A model generated the notes under the pieces. It did no database searches. It was given only the letters and a program-made list of their open reading frames with translations, and was not told where the DNA came from. Shown piece by piece: positions 27,288 through 35,960 of a stretch of DNA of 64,000 nucleotides. Source of the stretch: Brevundimonas lutea (lineage in GTDB: Bacteria > Pseudomonadota > Alphaproteobacteria > Caulobacterales > Caulobacteraceae). The position numbers and the translations under genes are program-made. The DNA is taken from NCBI RefSeq assembly GCF_003704105.1, contig NZ_QUOQ01000007.1, positions 62,001 to 126,000 of the forward strand. The letters run 5' to 3'. Positions within the stretch are counted from its first letter, which is position 1, and every line of letters begins with the position of its first letter.

Positions 27288-28264
27288 GAGGCGGTCGCGG
27301 CTTCGATTGCCTTCCGCACTTCCGATGCGTCAAGAAATGGCAGGTTGGCTAGGCTTATGGTGTAGCGAATGGCCAGGACCCCGGCTGGCAGGACGAAATC
27401 CGCCGGCAGAGCGGGGAAGTCGTCGTCGACGTCGAAAACCTGCGCGTCGCGCAGATGACACTTCACGAGGTCGCGGGTTCGGCGCATCTCGTCGGACCAG
27501 CCCAATCCGTCCATACGCAGGAGGAATGCGTCCAGAGCCGCCGAGTCGTGGCGGATCTCCGCCGTGATGTCGTCGACAAGGGTCGCGACGGAGATCACGC
27601 CTTGTGACGAGTCTTCGAGCTGGACGGAGGCGAGCAGAAGGCGTCGGCCGCCCGGCGCGCGAAGCTGGTCCACACGCGAGATCTCATGCTCGTGGCGGCT
27701 CGTGGTGGTGGCCTTGACCTCCAGGTGAAGTCGCGACGTGACGAAGTCGTGCCGCTCGCGGTCCGGTCCGCTCCAGTAGTGGACGGCGTCAACGCCGACA
27801 GCTGGCAGCCAGAGCGACTGCAGCACGATGAGCTCACCGATCGCGCCAATCTGGACCGACCGCGACATCGGCTGACGCAGCGGCCGGAAGGCGGCCTGCC
27901 AGTTCAGTACGATCGCCGATGCGGCCGACCAGGGCTCGCGCTGCTGAACGGCGACGGCGTCCACGAGCTCTTCGCAGAGCGTGGCGAACATCCGCTCGTG
28001 GGCAGCCGGTGAACAGAGATCCAGGCATAGCTGATCGCCCAGGCGTCCTTCGCTCAGCCTCAGACCATTCACGTCGGGTGGCAGCGGGCGAGCGGGTCCG
28101 GCGGCCACCGCGACCAAGAGATGAAGGTCTCCGGCGACGTCCACCGCGAGGCTGACGCCGGTCGCCTGTCCGTCGATCTCCAGCGCTTCGGTCTGGGCCT
28201 GATCGACGCCCGTCGGACGGCCCGTCCTCAGACTGCGCCACCGTTCGACCAGGGGGGAACTCAC
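27284..28264 (-). CDS. PD-(D/E)XK nuclease of the DUF4420 family
   Basis: The 326-residue protein has the DUF4420 (PD-(D/E)XK motif) layout. The helix motif QIGAIGELIVLQSLW is at about 138-152, then HYWSGPDRERHDFV with Asp173 and LHLEVKATTTSRHEHEISRVDQL with Glu182-x-Lys184. This is the catalytic core expected of the family. These proteins are found next to Z1 ATPases and GHKL/MORC ATPases in restriction-like loci and are the presumed DNA-cutting subunit. ATGA overlaps join it to genes on both sides. All catalytic residues seem intact. Confidence 0.87.
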   Translation of the reverse strand: MSSPLVERWRSLRTGRPTGVDQAQTEALEIDGQATGVSLAVDVAGDLHLLVAVAAGPARPLPPDVNGLRLSEGRLGDQLCLDLCSPAAHERMFATLCEELVDAVAVQQREPWSAASAIVLNWQAAFRPLRQPMSRSVQIGAIGELIVLQSLWLPAVGVDAVHYWSGPDRERHDFVTSRLHLEVKATTTSRHEHEISRVDQLRAPGGRRLLLASVQLEDSSQGVISVATLVDDITAEIRHDSAALDAFLLRMDGLGWSDEMRRTRDLVKCHLRDAQVFDVDDDFPALPADFVLPAGVLAIRYTISLANLPFLDASEVRKAIEAATAS

Positions 28265-30615
28265 GCGCTGACGCCGCGATTGATGACGGCGCTGGAACGG
28301 CCATCGGAGGTGTAGGGCAGGCTGAGAGCGATCGCGATCACGGCGTCGGTTCCCTGGACGTCGAGGGGCTCGGGATCCAGGGGGTAGAGCATCAGAAGGC
28401 CCTTGGTCGGCGAGCGCGCGGAGCGCATGGCCTCGGCGTCGTAGTTTCCTGACGCCCGCACGAAGGCGTCCGGCCCGCCAGGAAGATCGGCCCCTTCGTG
28501 GCGGGGATCAATGAGGATCCCGATCCCTTCGCTGCTCGTGCGCCGGCGCGACACGACCTGGGTCTGGATGCCGCCGATTGTGACCGCCGCGCCCCTCTGC
28601 GCGCTGGCCAGGACCACGGACCAGTCTACCAGCTCGCCTTCCGCGGCGCGCTGCATGATCCAGTCCGCGAGCGCGTCGCCCCTGAGCGACACAGCGTCGG
28701 TATGGGGCTGATACAGCCGCAGGAAGTCGCAGATCGTTTCAGGTGGCAGATCCTGAAACAGACGACCGCCGGTGATCGCCCGGCCCGGGCCGCACTGGCT
28801 GATCAGCCGATCCGCCAGGCCTCGATTGGCGTCGAGGCGGCGCTGGTCATGCAGGGGAAGGACGACGGTCTGCGGGTGCTCCCCGGACCATGACTGGCGC
28901 ACCGTGTGGGCCATGGCGGCCTTGTTGCGCGCCGTGAGCAGCAGCGCGCTGTGAGCGCGCAGGCGAATGGCCATCTCCGCAGGTCGGCGGCCCGCGCGAT
29001 ACAGGGCCTGCAGGCTGTCCCTGAGCGACTCTTCGACCAGGGCCAGCTCGGTGAACCACTGGGCGATGCCGTCGGTGGTCCAGATTCGGATCAGATCCTC
29101 ATAGCCCGTCCGAAACCCGTACCACCGGGCCATCTGCAGCAAGGTGTCGGCCATGGTGGCCGTCCTGAGAAAATAGGAGATCGTCAGGCCTTCCAGAGTT
29201 AGCCCGCGGGACAGCCGGTTGCCGCCGACCGCGATCAGGTGACGCGCCGGCTTCTCATCATACTCCAGGTCCTCGCCGGTCTCGCTGTTGAGCTCCAGCA
29301 CATCGAGACGCTCCAGCACGCCGATGGCGTGCTGCGCCACGACAGACGGTGCGGCGGGGAGGCAGACGCCCTGGAAATGAAGCGCGAGCGTCTCCTCGAA
29401 TAGAGGTCGCAGATCATGCCCCTGCCGCACCGCCTCGAGCCAGAGGCCGCGCTGGTCCTCGATCGCGTTGCGGACCCGGGTCTGGTCCTGAACCCGCACG
29501 CTGACGTGGACCAGCATGGTGTGCGGTCGGCCCGCGAGACCGGGGCGACCTTCGCGAATGGCGCCCGCCAAGCAGAAGGCCAGGATGGCGTCGGACAGGG
29601 AGTCCGGCAGCAGGCGATCCTGGGGGGTGGCAGTTACGGGCCGGGCGTTGCGGCGCGTCGTGGCTTGGCGCAGCGCCGGCACGTCCTCGTCGGGCGTGCG
29701 GCGAAAGACGTCGCGGCCCTGCGCCGATACGCCGAACAGCTCTTCCGTGCCCGTATAGCCCTCCGGCCTGGGCAGCTGGAGCGCGAAGTCACGCGGAAAC
29801 AGATCCTCGCCGACCTCCCGATCCACCGCGTCGGGGTCGATGAAGATGTTGGCGAAGGGCGTGGCCGTATAGGCGACATAGGCCGCCTGGGGTACCCGGC
29901 GCAGCAGCGCCCGGATCAGGCGGTTGGTCGCCGTCGGCCCTGGCCCGGTCGCGGCAGCGGACGTCGCGTCCGCATCCAGGGACGGGTCGGGCGGGCGATT
30001 GCCGCGGGTGTTGATCGAAGCTTGGTCGGCTTCATCGTCGATCACCAGGATCGGTACGCCGTCCAGTCGATCCGCGGCCGCCTCCAGCCAGCCATCGAGG
30101 CGTTTAAGGACCGGGACGTTCTTCTTGGTCACGATCAGAAAGGCACCGTCCTGGCCGAGCACCTCGACGGGGGGCTCGCGAAAATCCCCCTCCCGCGTGG
30201 TCAGAAGGGTCCAGGCAGGGCCGCCGGCCTCGTCAACGCCGACCAGCTCGCTCTCCAGACGCGCCTGGGTCTGATTGCGCAGCGCGTCGTGAATGCCCGA
30301 CAGGACGATGACCATCCGATAGCCGGCGTCCACTCCGCGCGCGGCGACTGCGGTGTAGTTGGCGGTCTTGCCGCTCTGGACATAGCCGACGACCAGGCCG
30401 CGCCCCTGGAACGGAGCCGGCTGCTTTGGATCCGGCAGATGTCGGAGGACGCGGGCGGATTCCGAAGCGAGGCTCGCGATCTGCGACGGCTTCCAACGGC
30501 CGCCGTCCAGCAAACGGCGCGCCAGCCGGCTCCAGCCGTCCTCAGGCGTTGCCGAGAGGCGATCGGTCCAGCTCGGCCGGGCCGATCGCAGGTCCTGGAC
30601 CGCCGTGCTCATCAT
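28261..30615 (-). CDS. Z1-domain ATPase/helicase-like protein
   Basis: The 784-residue protein has the Z1 family signatures. These are a P-loop GYVQSGKTANY at about 77-87, VIDDEADQASINTRG at about 191-205 (Walker B-like), AAYVAYTATPFANIFIDP (motif III-like), and the late NRLSRGLTLEGLTISYFLR and MARWYGFRTGYEDLIRIW segments. Z1 proteins are SF2-like ATPases encoded in MORC-type restriction-modification loci, thought to translocate or remodel DNA. The ATG at 30615 overlaps the stop of the GHKL gene (ATGA). Length is close to the usual (about 800-950), with no breaks. Confidence 0.92.
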   Translation of the reverse strand: MMSTAVQDLRSARPSWTDRLSATPEDGWSRLARRLLDGGRWKPSQIASLASESARVLRHLPDPKQPAPFQGRGLVVGYVQSGKTANYTAVAARGVDAGYRMVIVLSGIHDALRNQTQARLESELVGVDEAGGPAWTLLTTREGDFREPPVEVLGQDGAFLIVTKKNVPVLKRLDGWLEAAADRLDGVPILVIDDEADQASINTRGNRPPDPSLDADATSAAATGPGPTATNRLIRALLRRVPQAAYVAYTATPFANIFIDPDAVDREVGEDLFPRDFALQLPRPEGYTGTEELFGVSAQGRDVFRRTPDEDVPALRQATTRRNARPVTATPQDRLLPDSLSDAILAFCLAGAIREGRPGLAGRPHTMLVHVSVRVQDQTRVRNAIEDQRGLWLEAVRQGHDLRPLFEETLALHFQGVCLPAAPSVVAQHAIGVLERLDVLELNSETGEDLEYDEKPARHLIAVGGNRLSRGLTLEGLTISYFLRTATMADTLLQMARWYGFRTGYEDLIRIWTTDGIAQWFTELALVEESLRDSLQALYRAGRRPAEMAIRLRAHSALLLTARNKAAMAHTVRQSWSGEHPQTVVLPLHDQRRLDANRGLADRLISQCGPGRAITGGRLFQDLPPETICDFLRLYQPHTDAVSLRGDALADWIMQRAAEGELVDWSVVLASAQRGAAVTIGGIQTQVVSRRRTSSEGIGILIDPRHEGADLPGGPDAFVRASGNYDAEAMRSARSPTKGLLMLYPLDPEPLDVQGTDAVIAIALSLPYTSDGRSSAVINRGVSA

Positions 30616-32636
30616 GCGTCGTCCGGGGTTCCGACGAGAGACTGCTGGGCGTCGACCCCATCAAGCTCAGTGAGGAAGGCGGCCAGGGCGTCCACCGCAG
30701 CCGGATCGGTGCCGATGGCGCTCGCCAGTCGCACGAGCGGTTCGCTGACGTCTCCAACCTGGAGGGTTCGATCGCCCTTGAGGTCTTCAGCGAGCTTCCA
30801 GGCGAACTTTGTGGACGTGACCTTGCGAACGGCGATCGGCGTCGGTCCGGGCGGGGACGGTTCGGGCGTCGGAGATGGCGATGGAGAGGGCGGGGCTGAG
30901 GGGCCTCCGGTAACTGGTCCTTCCGCGACTCCCGGCGGAGCGGGCACCGGAGGCGCCGGGGGCACGGGCGGACGAGCGTTGCGGCCGAACTTGGCCTTGC
31001 TCGCCTTTCGCACATCATCGGCCAGTGGCTTGATGCGGCTCTGCAGGAAGGGCGGCAGCTGCACCTTCTGCTTGGAAATGTCGATGTTGAACGGCTCGTC
31101 GAGCGCCGGATCAATGTCGAGGATCACGCGAGCAAGTTTGGTCTTTTCGTCCGATGTCGCCCACATGTCATGCCAGCCGCCCCAGCGGATCAGGCGGTCG
31201 TTGCGGTACAGGAAGAGGCCCTGGGTCTCATTGCGCTTGCCCCAATAGCCGATGCGATCGGCCTGCGCCTGCCAGCCGTCGCCGTGACGCTGCCTCAGCT
31301 CATCCTCGTGCGGCAGCAGGATCGGGGCGACCCTTACTGGAGCGGTGCCCTGGTCGTACGGGACGTCGAGCGTCTTGACGTCATAGTGCTGAGTGAGCGG
31401 GTGGCTGGCCGGACCATTGCTCGCCACCGAGATCTCATTGACCCAGATCTTCAGAGGCGGACGGCCCTTGGCGTCGCCGTCCAGAAAGCGATGGAAGACC
31501 AAGCCGAGGTGGCGGCTAAGATCCTGAATTTCCGCCACAAAAGGTGGGACGCCCCTCACTGTAGGGACGGCGACCGGAGCCTTCATGTCCTTCCAGAGAA
31601 TGACGGTGCCCTTCTCACCCGGATCGGTGATCGCCTTCTCCCACTCCTCCAGAGGACGGTCGTCCACGGCGAAGTCCGCCATGTCGGTGGTGTCCCAGCC
31701 AAGGTGACGAACCTCGCCTCCGGCCTGTCGGGTGACCACCATGAACTTGCGGGCCTGAGACCAGGAGGCGCCCTTCAGGCCGAAGCCGAACTTGCCCAGG
31801 CTGCGCGGGCCGTAGTCGGCGTCGCCGCCCACGGTGAGCGCTTCATCGAGCTGCTGGGCGGACATGCCGCGGCCGTTGTCACGGATGGTCATCCACCGTC
31901 CCTGTCCGCCATTCGGCTGACCGAAGGTGATGTGGATTTCCGAGGCGTCGGCGCTGATCGCATTGTCGATCAAATCGGCCACGGCGCTGACCAGGCTGTG
32001 GCCGGCCGAGCCCAGAATGTTGGCTAGGCGATCGGCCTTGGGCGGAAGGCGACGACGCCCGGGTTCGGTCGGCGCGGCGGTGCCTTCGGCGTCGTGAGTC
32101 GAGGAATCGGTCATGGAGAAGTCCTGGGACGCCGGCGGCGTGAACATGTCGGGGCGCGCCTGTGCGAGCAGGTGGTGAACACGGGGCGCTTCATCGGGCT
32201 GGAGCGCGATCATGCCCGCGCGCATCAGGCCGGAGGTCGAGCCGTCAGCCATGATCGCAATGGCGGTGGGATCATCTTTAGCGAACACCACCCAGGCGCC
32301 TCGAGCGGGCTGGATGCCGGCGTCCACTTGCAGGGCGAACAGGCAATCGGGCTCCACGAAGTCGTAGACGGCGTCGGTCGGGCAGTTACCCTCCAGCCGC
32401 CAGTTCTTCGCCTGGCGCTTGAGCGAGTGCTCCAGGCAACGAGGCCCTTCGTCGGTGTCGTAGGTCAGTTCGAGGGCGATGCGGTCTGTGTCGGCGGCGG
32501 TCGGGAATACTCGGTCGACAACATCGCCGTCGAAGTTGATCGCGCGCTGGCGAGAGGTTTCCCGACCACTGCGGCGGTAAGCATGGAACATGCCCAGCTC
32601 ACTTTGCTGCAGCGGTCTCAGGATCAGAAACTTCAT
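30612..32636 (-). CDS. GHKL (MORC/MutL-like) ATPase with extra N-terminal domain
   Basis: The 674-residue protein starts at ATG 32636 preceded by AGGGG. The GHKL core lies at about 205-420: DLIDNAIS (221-228), IRDNGRGM (251-258), GKFGFGLKGASW (281-292) and a Lys-containing transducer part. The tail has a Pro/Gly-rich linker (about 580-615) before a C-terminal helical part. The first 170 residues, MKFLILRPLQQSELGMFHAY onward, are a separate domain I do not recognise. A second ATG at the MTDSSTHDAEG phrase shows where the ATPase could once have begun alone. It heads the four-gene operon with the Z1 and nuclease genes. Confidence 0.88.
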   Translation of the reverse strand: MKFLILRPLQQSELGMFHAYRRSGRETSRQRAINFDGDVVDRVFPTAADTDRIALELTYDTDEGPRCLEHSLKRQAKNWRLEGNCPTDAVYDFVEPDCLFALQVDAGIQPARGAWVVFAKDDPTAIAIMADGSTSGLMRAGMIALQPDEAPRVHHLLAQARPDMFTPPASQDFSMTDSSTHDAEGTAAPTEPGRRRLPPKADRLANILGSAGHSLVSAVADLIDNAISADASEIHITFGQPNGGQGRWMTIRDNGRGMSAQQLDEALTVGGDADYGPRSLGKFGFGLKGASWSQARKFMVVTRQAGGEVRHLGWDTTDMADFAVDDRPLEEWEKAITDPGEKGTVILWKDMKAPVAVPTVRGVPPFVAEIQDLSRHLGLVFHRFLDGDAKGRPPLKIWVNEISVASNGPASHPLTQHYDVKTLDVPYDQGTAPVRVAPILLPHEDELRQRHGDGWQAQADRIGYWGKRNETQGLFLYRNDRLIRWGGWHDMWATSDEKTKLARVILDIDPALDEPFNIDISKQKVQLPPFLQSRIKPLADDVRKASKAKFGRNARPPVPPAPPVPAPPGVAEGPVTGGPSAPPSPSPSPTPEPSPPGPTPIAVRKVTSTKFAWKLAEDLKGDRTLQVGDVSEPLVRLASAIGTDPAAVDALAAFLTELDGVDAQQSLVGTPDDA

Positions 32637-32714
32637 CAGCGCCCCTGCACTCGCAGCCCAGCCATCCCCCTTGCACCCTAGGCGACAGGGGGGCTGTGAC
32701 ACAATCCGAAGTCG

Positions 32715-33656
32715 TCAGCTCCGGGCGTCGGTTTCGGCCTTGAGGCGCAGGTCTTCGATGCGGGCCCTGCACAGCTCAGCCACCACATCACGCAGAGCAC
32801 GGGCGGCCTTCGCCAGCCATTCCAGATCCTCCGGCGAGGCGTCGTACTGGTCCGAATAGCGGGCCTCGACATAGGCGCGCTTCAGCAGCTCGAAGCGCCG
32901 GCGGTCGACGCGGATTTCGCGCGGCCAAGCGGTGACAAGGCGCTTGTCCACGTCCTCCGCCAGGGAGCGGAGGAACTTGATGTTGTGGGAGCGCGGGAAA
33001 TAGAAGGTATGGACCAGCAGGAAGCAGGCGTAGGCGGCCTCGACGGCTTGGTGGAGGTTGAAGGCTGCGTTCTTCCGCCACTCGGTGTCAGCCGCGCTTG
33101 CCTCCTGCGATATGGAGGCTAGACGCAGGAACCGGTCGACAGCTCCAAGCCAGCGATCGGCATCACGTGTGGCCGCAGCAAGGGCGTCTGCTGACGTCAT
33201 CGGCTTTGGTGTAATCAGCGAATGCCCGGGCATTTCGTGCAGCACAACGCCGTCACGAACGATATCCGTCCAGAAGTACTTCCCCTGGCCGAGGGCCGCG
33301 TTCACCTCGCCCAGATCGTGGACGATGATGTTTACGGTCCGGCCGATATCGGGGTCGCGCAGAATTTTGTCTTCGGCTGTCCACCAGTAGTCGGCGATGT
33401 CGGTCAGCTTTTCATGGCTGACGACAACCAGGAGGTCGAAGTCCGACAGATAGCCGTTCTCAGGCTCATCGACCCAGTCGTTGCGCGCGTAGGAACCAAA
33501 CAGGATGATCTTCAGCACTCGGCCGCGTCGGCGCCAGTCAGACGTGCCGCCCGCGCCGCTCGTCCGCGCAGCCTCAAACTCCGTCAGGAGGATCGAGCGG
33601 ACGCGATCCAGCTCTCGCTGCTGTCGCTCCGGAAGATGGTCGAGGTCAGACTTCAC
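32715..33656 (-). CDS. Fused nucleotidyltransferase-HEPN protein
   Basis: In this 313-residue protein the N-terminal half is a minimal nucleotidyltransferase, with ILFGSYARNDW and the metal site SDFDLLVVV. The C-terminal half (about 165-300) is a HEPN-type helical domain with NAAFNLHQAVEAAYACFLLV and EARYSDQY. The pair normally forms a toxin (HEPN RNase) and antitoxin (NTase that AMPylates the toxin) from two genes; here they are one chain. A clear R-x4-6-H RNase motif is not obvious, so RNase activity is uncertain. The start is GTG at 33656, because a stop codon lies four codons upstream. Confidence 0.85.
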   Translation of the reverse strand: MKSDLDHLPERQQRELDRVRSILLTEFEAARTSGAGGTSDWRRRGRVLKIILFGSYARNDWVDEPENGYLSDFDLLVVVSHEKLTDIADYWWTAEDKILRDPDIGRTVNIIVHDLGEVNAALGQGKYFWTDIVRDGVVLHEMPGHSLITPKPMTSADALAAATRDADRWLGAVDRFLRLASISQEASAADTEWRKNAAFNLHQAVEAAYACFLLVHTFYFPRSHNIKFLRSLAEDVDKRLVTAWPREIRVDRRRFELLKRAYVEARYSDQYDASPEDLEWLAKAARALRDVVAELCRARIEDLRLKAETDARS

Positions 33657-33917
33657 AAGTGCAGACTAGCGTGATTTTCGCCGTCTGCAGCCATCGCAGC
33701 GGACTATATCTGCAGCAGAGCGATGGCGGCTGTGCGCCAGAAGCGGACTCTTGCTGGGTGGCGAAAAGCGGGCATTCAGGCCAGACGCTGCGGTAGACCG
33801 CTTCCGCCCCCTCACGGACATTCAGCCAGACGCGCGCCCGAGCCCGAAAGGAAGCGCTGCCTGCCCTTCAACGCTTGCTGGTGCCCGAAGCGAGGGTTGC
33901 GGACGGATTAAGCCCGT
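33657..33917. repeat. Spacer with diverged GCGGACATTCAG repeats
   Basis: This 261-bp gap contains GCGGAC at 33699 and 33743. It also has two near copies of a longer unit: CGGGCATTCAGGCCAGACGC at 33770-33789 and CGGACATTCAGCCAGACGC at about 33815-33833. The same core recurs in the gaps at 35.9 and 38.7 kb. No gene is supported. The repeats could be debris of a mobile element or conserved spacer sequence. Confidence 0.5.
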
Positions 33918-34814
33918 TCAGAAGCGGATCTCCACCGGCGGTTTTCCTAAGCGTACATCCCGCGTGTACAGGAATTCCATCTTGGGGAAGCCAGCCACGG
34001 GGAAGGCCTTGGTGTAATTCGCTTCGACCGGATGACTATCCCGGTTCACAGCTCCGGCGGAATACACGATCGACTGCCTCTCGTCGGGGCGTCCCCATCG
34101 CTTCAAAAAGCGGCGTGTGCCCTTCGTCCAGTGTGTGCCCGCCCCATGATGGAACGCGACGAGCCCCCGCATCGTCAGGCCGCGGGCGGCGTGTGTCCTG
34201 TAATGCCGTGGAAGATGGAAGGGCGCATCGCCGGGCAGGAAGATGACCTTGCCCGTCCGCTTCTGGACGACCGAGAACGCCACGCCGCTCCGGTTGCAGT
34301 CTTCATTTTGAAACGTCGGTCGGAAGGCCTTGAGTTTTTCCCACCAGAGCTCGTCGCCGTTCGCCGCAACGAAGCGGCACGGCACGGTTTCGAGCAGCGG
34401 CGGAATGCACCGGATGTTCGCGATCTCGACGGACCGTTCCACGGCCGAGGGGGAGGTCCACTGCCGGGGCGTCAGCCAATGCCCTCGCTTGACGGCGTTC
34501 GTGCCGGGCCAAGCGCTGGCCCAATGGTCGTGATCCCAATGGGACAGCATGATCGTCTGCGCGGCTGGCACCGGCAGCAGTTGATCGATCTTAGGTGCCC
34601 GGACCGGATCCGCCAGGCCGTTGAACGGGCTGCTTTGGACGCCGCCATAATCGATCCGGAGCACGTCATTCCCGTCCCCGTCCATGACGACGAGAGCGTC
34701 GCCCTGGCCGACATCCTCCGCCCTTACCCCGGCGAGGGATTTGACCTTGGCCAAGGGATCGAAGGGAAGGCCGAGATCGAGGGCATCAATCTCTTCGCGC
34801 GCCGGAGCCGCCAT
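33918..34814 (-). CDS. Metallo-beta-lactamase-fold hydrolase
   Basis: The 298-residue protein has the metal motif SHWDHDHW (HxxDH type), an upstream VGQGDALVVMDGDG strand typical of ComEC/Rec2-like MBL proteins, a later Asp in FLPGDAPFH and His in LVAFHHGAGTHW. These make a complete two-metal site. Substrates of such proteins are often phosphodiesters or nucleic acids. No signal peptide or membrane helix is present, so it is cytoplasmic. The ATG at 34814 lies two bases after the stop of the preceding gene (TGACG|ATG), so it forms a strict two-gene unit with the unknown protein at 34817. Presence in a defence island suggests a conflict role, but that is inference. Confidence 0.82.
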   Translation of the reverse strand: MAAPAREEIDALDLGLPFDPLAKVKSLAGVRAEDVGQGDALVVMDGDGNDVLRIDYGGVQSSPFNGLADPVRAPKIDQLLPVPAAQTIMLSHWDHDHWASAWPGTNAVKRGHWLTPRQWTSPSAVERSVEIANIRCIPPLLETVPCRFVAANGDELWWEKLKAFRPTFQNEDCNRSGVAFSVVQKRTGKVIFLPGDAPFHLPRHYRTHAARGLTMRGLVAFHHGAGTHWTKGTRRFLKRWGRPDERQSIVYSAGAVNRDSHPVEANYTKAFPVAGFPKMEFLYTRDVRLGKPPVEIRF

Positions 34815-34816
34815 CG

Positions 34817-35623
34817 TCAGGCCTCCTCCGCAAGCGGCGTTCCGGAAGGCGGGTTCCGAAACCCGCGCTCCACGAGCTGGTCCCAGTCGATACCGCGCCC
34901 ATGATCCTTGTTGATCTCGGGTTCCGTCCCGGACTGCGCTTCCCGCAAGCGCTTCCCGCCAAAGACGACGGTGGCGCGCCCTGATTTCAGAGCCTTCCGC
35001 ACGCCGAGGGGGAGCGGAGCGGGCGGAGGCGTGTCTGGCGCCGGGTCTGGCCCCGGCTCCTCGCCGCCAAGATCGCCGATATGGTCCAGCGAGAACACCC
35101 GGCGGAGCGCACGCTTCTCCTCGACGGTCGCCCTCTCAATGCGCCTCACATGAGCGGGCAACGCCTCGCCGTCACGGGCCGAGACTGTCGCAAAGACAGG
35201 TTCGCCCGGCCCCACGGCCTTGGCCCGGACGAGCTTGATCCGGAACCAACCGCCCAGCTGAAGGTCTCGGTGAAGGGCGCGGGCCGCGAAGGAGGGCGAG
35301 GCAGCGTAGACGTCGATCCGGCTGGTGGGCATGACGGCGAACAGGCGGCGCAGCCGGGCGGCGCGGTCCCTGCGCCAACCCGAGTCGGATGGGCGCGACG
35401 GCTCCCTTCCAATGACCTCACGGGTCCGATCCAGAAACTGGCGACGCACGACGGACGAGAAGCCCAAGTGGGCGACGTCGCCCTCAGACCAGCCGGGCGC
35501 GACGAGGGGCCGGCCGTCGGTCGGCAAGGCGATCCCGCCAGGCAGGCGGCTGCGCGCCTCCAGATAGGAGAAATATTCGATCTCCTCCGCCGATCCGTCC
35601 GTCCAGCCTGAATACAGCTGCAT
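34817..35623 (-). CDS. Uncharacterised partner of the MBL-fold protein
   Basis: I do not recognise a family for this 268-residue protein. Visible features are an N-terminal YSGWTDGSAEEIEYFSYLEA, a mixed middle with many Arg, and a Gly/Pro/Asp-rich linker around GGEEPGPDPAPDTPPPAPLP. A short C-terminal tail includes INKDHGRGIDWDQLVERG. There is no signal peptide or membrane helix. It is translated immediately before the MBL-fold gene (2 bases apart), which indicates that the two work together. A linker separating two globular parts suggests an adaptor or sensor. Confidence 0.75.
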   Translation of the reverse strand: MQLYSGWTDGSAEEIEYFSYLEARSRLPGGIALPTDGRPLVAPGWSEGDVAHLGFSSVVRRQFLDRTREVIGREPSRPSDSGWRRDRAARLRRLFAVMPTSRIDVYAASPSFAARALHRDLQLGGWFRIKLVRAKAVGPGEPVFATVSARDGEALPAHVRRIERATVEEKRALRRVFSLDHIGDLGGEEPGPDPAPDTPPPAPLPLGVRKALKSGRATVVFGGKRLREAQSGTEPEINKDHGRGIDWDQLVERGFRNPPSGTPLAEEA

Positions 35624-35960
35624 GTCCCCGCCCCGGTCTCACCTCCCTTGTCACCGCGAACGACAATCGCCGCAACACCAAGCGGAGAGGCAGGACCTCA
35701 GGACCGAGGAAGGCGACCGGAATTTGCTAGCGCGCCGTACTTGCTGCGCGACACATCGGGGCTCCGATTTCAACTAGGCAGTTGGGCAACCTGAAGCTCA
35801 GCTTTCACCTTGTCGAGACCACGCCATACGAAGTCGCGCTGCGATCGCTAACCACCCACCGCGGACGTTCGCGCCGATAGCGACTGCAGCGTCGGCAGAG
35901 CGCCACCAGCGGACATTGGCACGTGGCCGAAGGGCGGTCATTCAGCGCTTGGTCACGACC
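35624..35960. other. 337-bp intergenic gap with repeat cores
   Basis: No credible gene is present on either strand. The part next to the helicase gene carries the same repeat core as other island gaps: GCGGACATT at 35909-35917 and GCGGTCATTCAGCG at 35934-35947. The rest shows nothing recognisable. It separates the MBL pair from the helicase cassette, so it probably marks the boundary of two independently acquired units. Confidence 0.5.
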
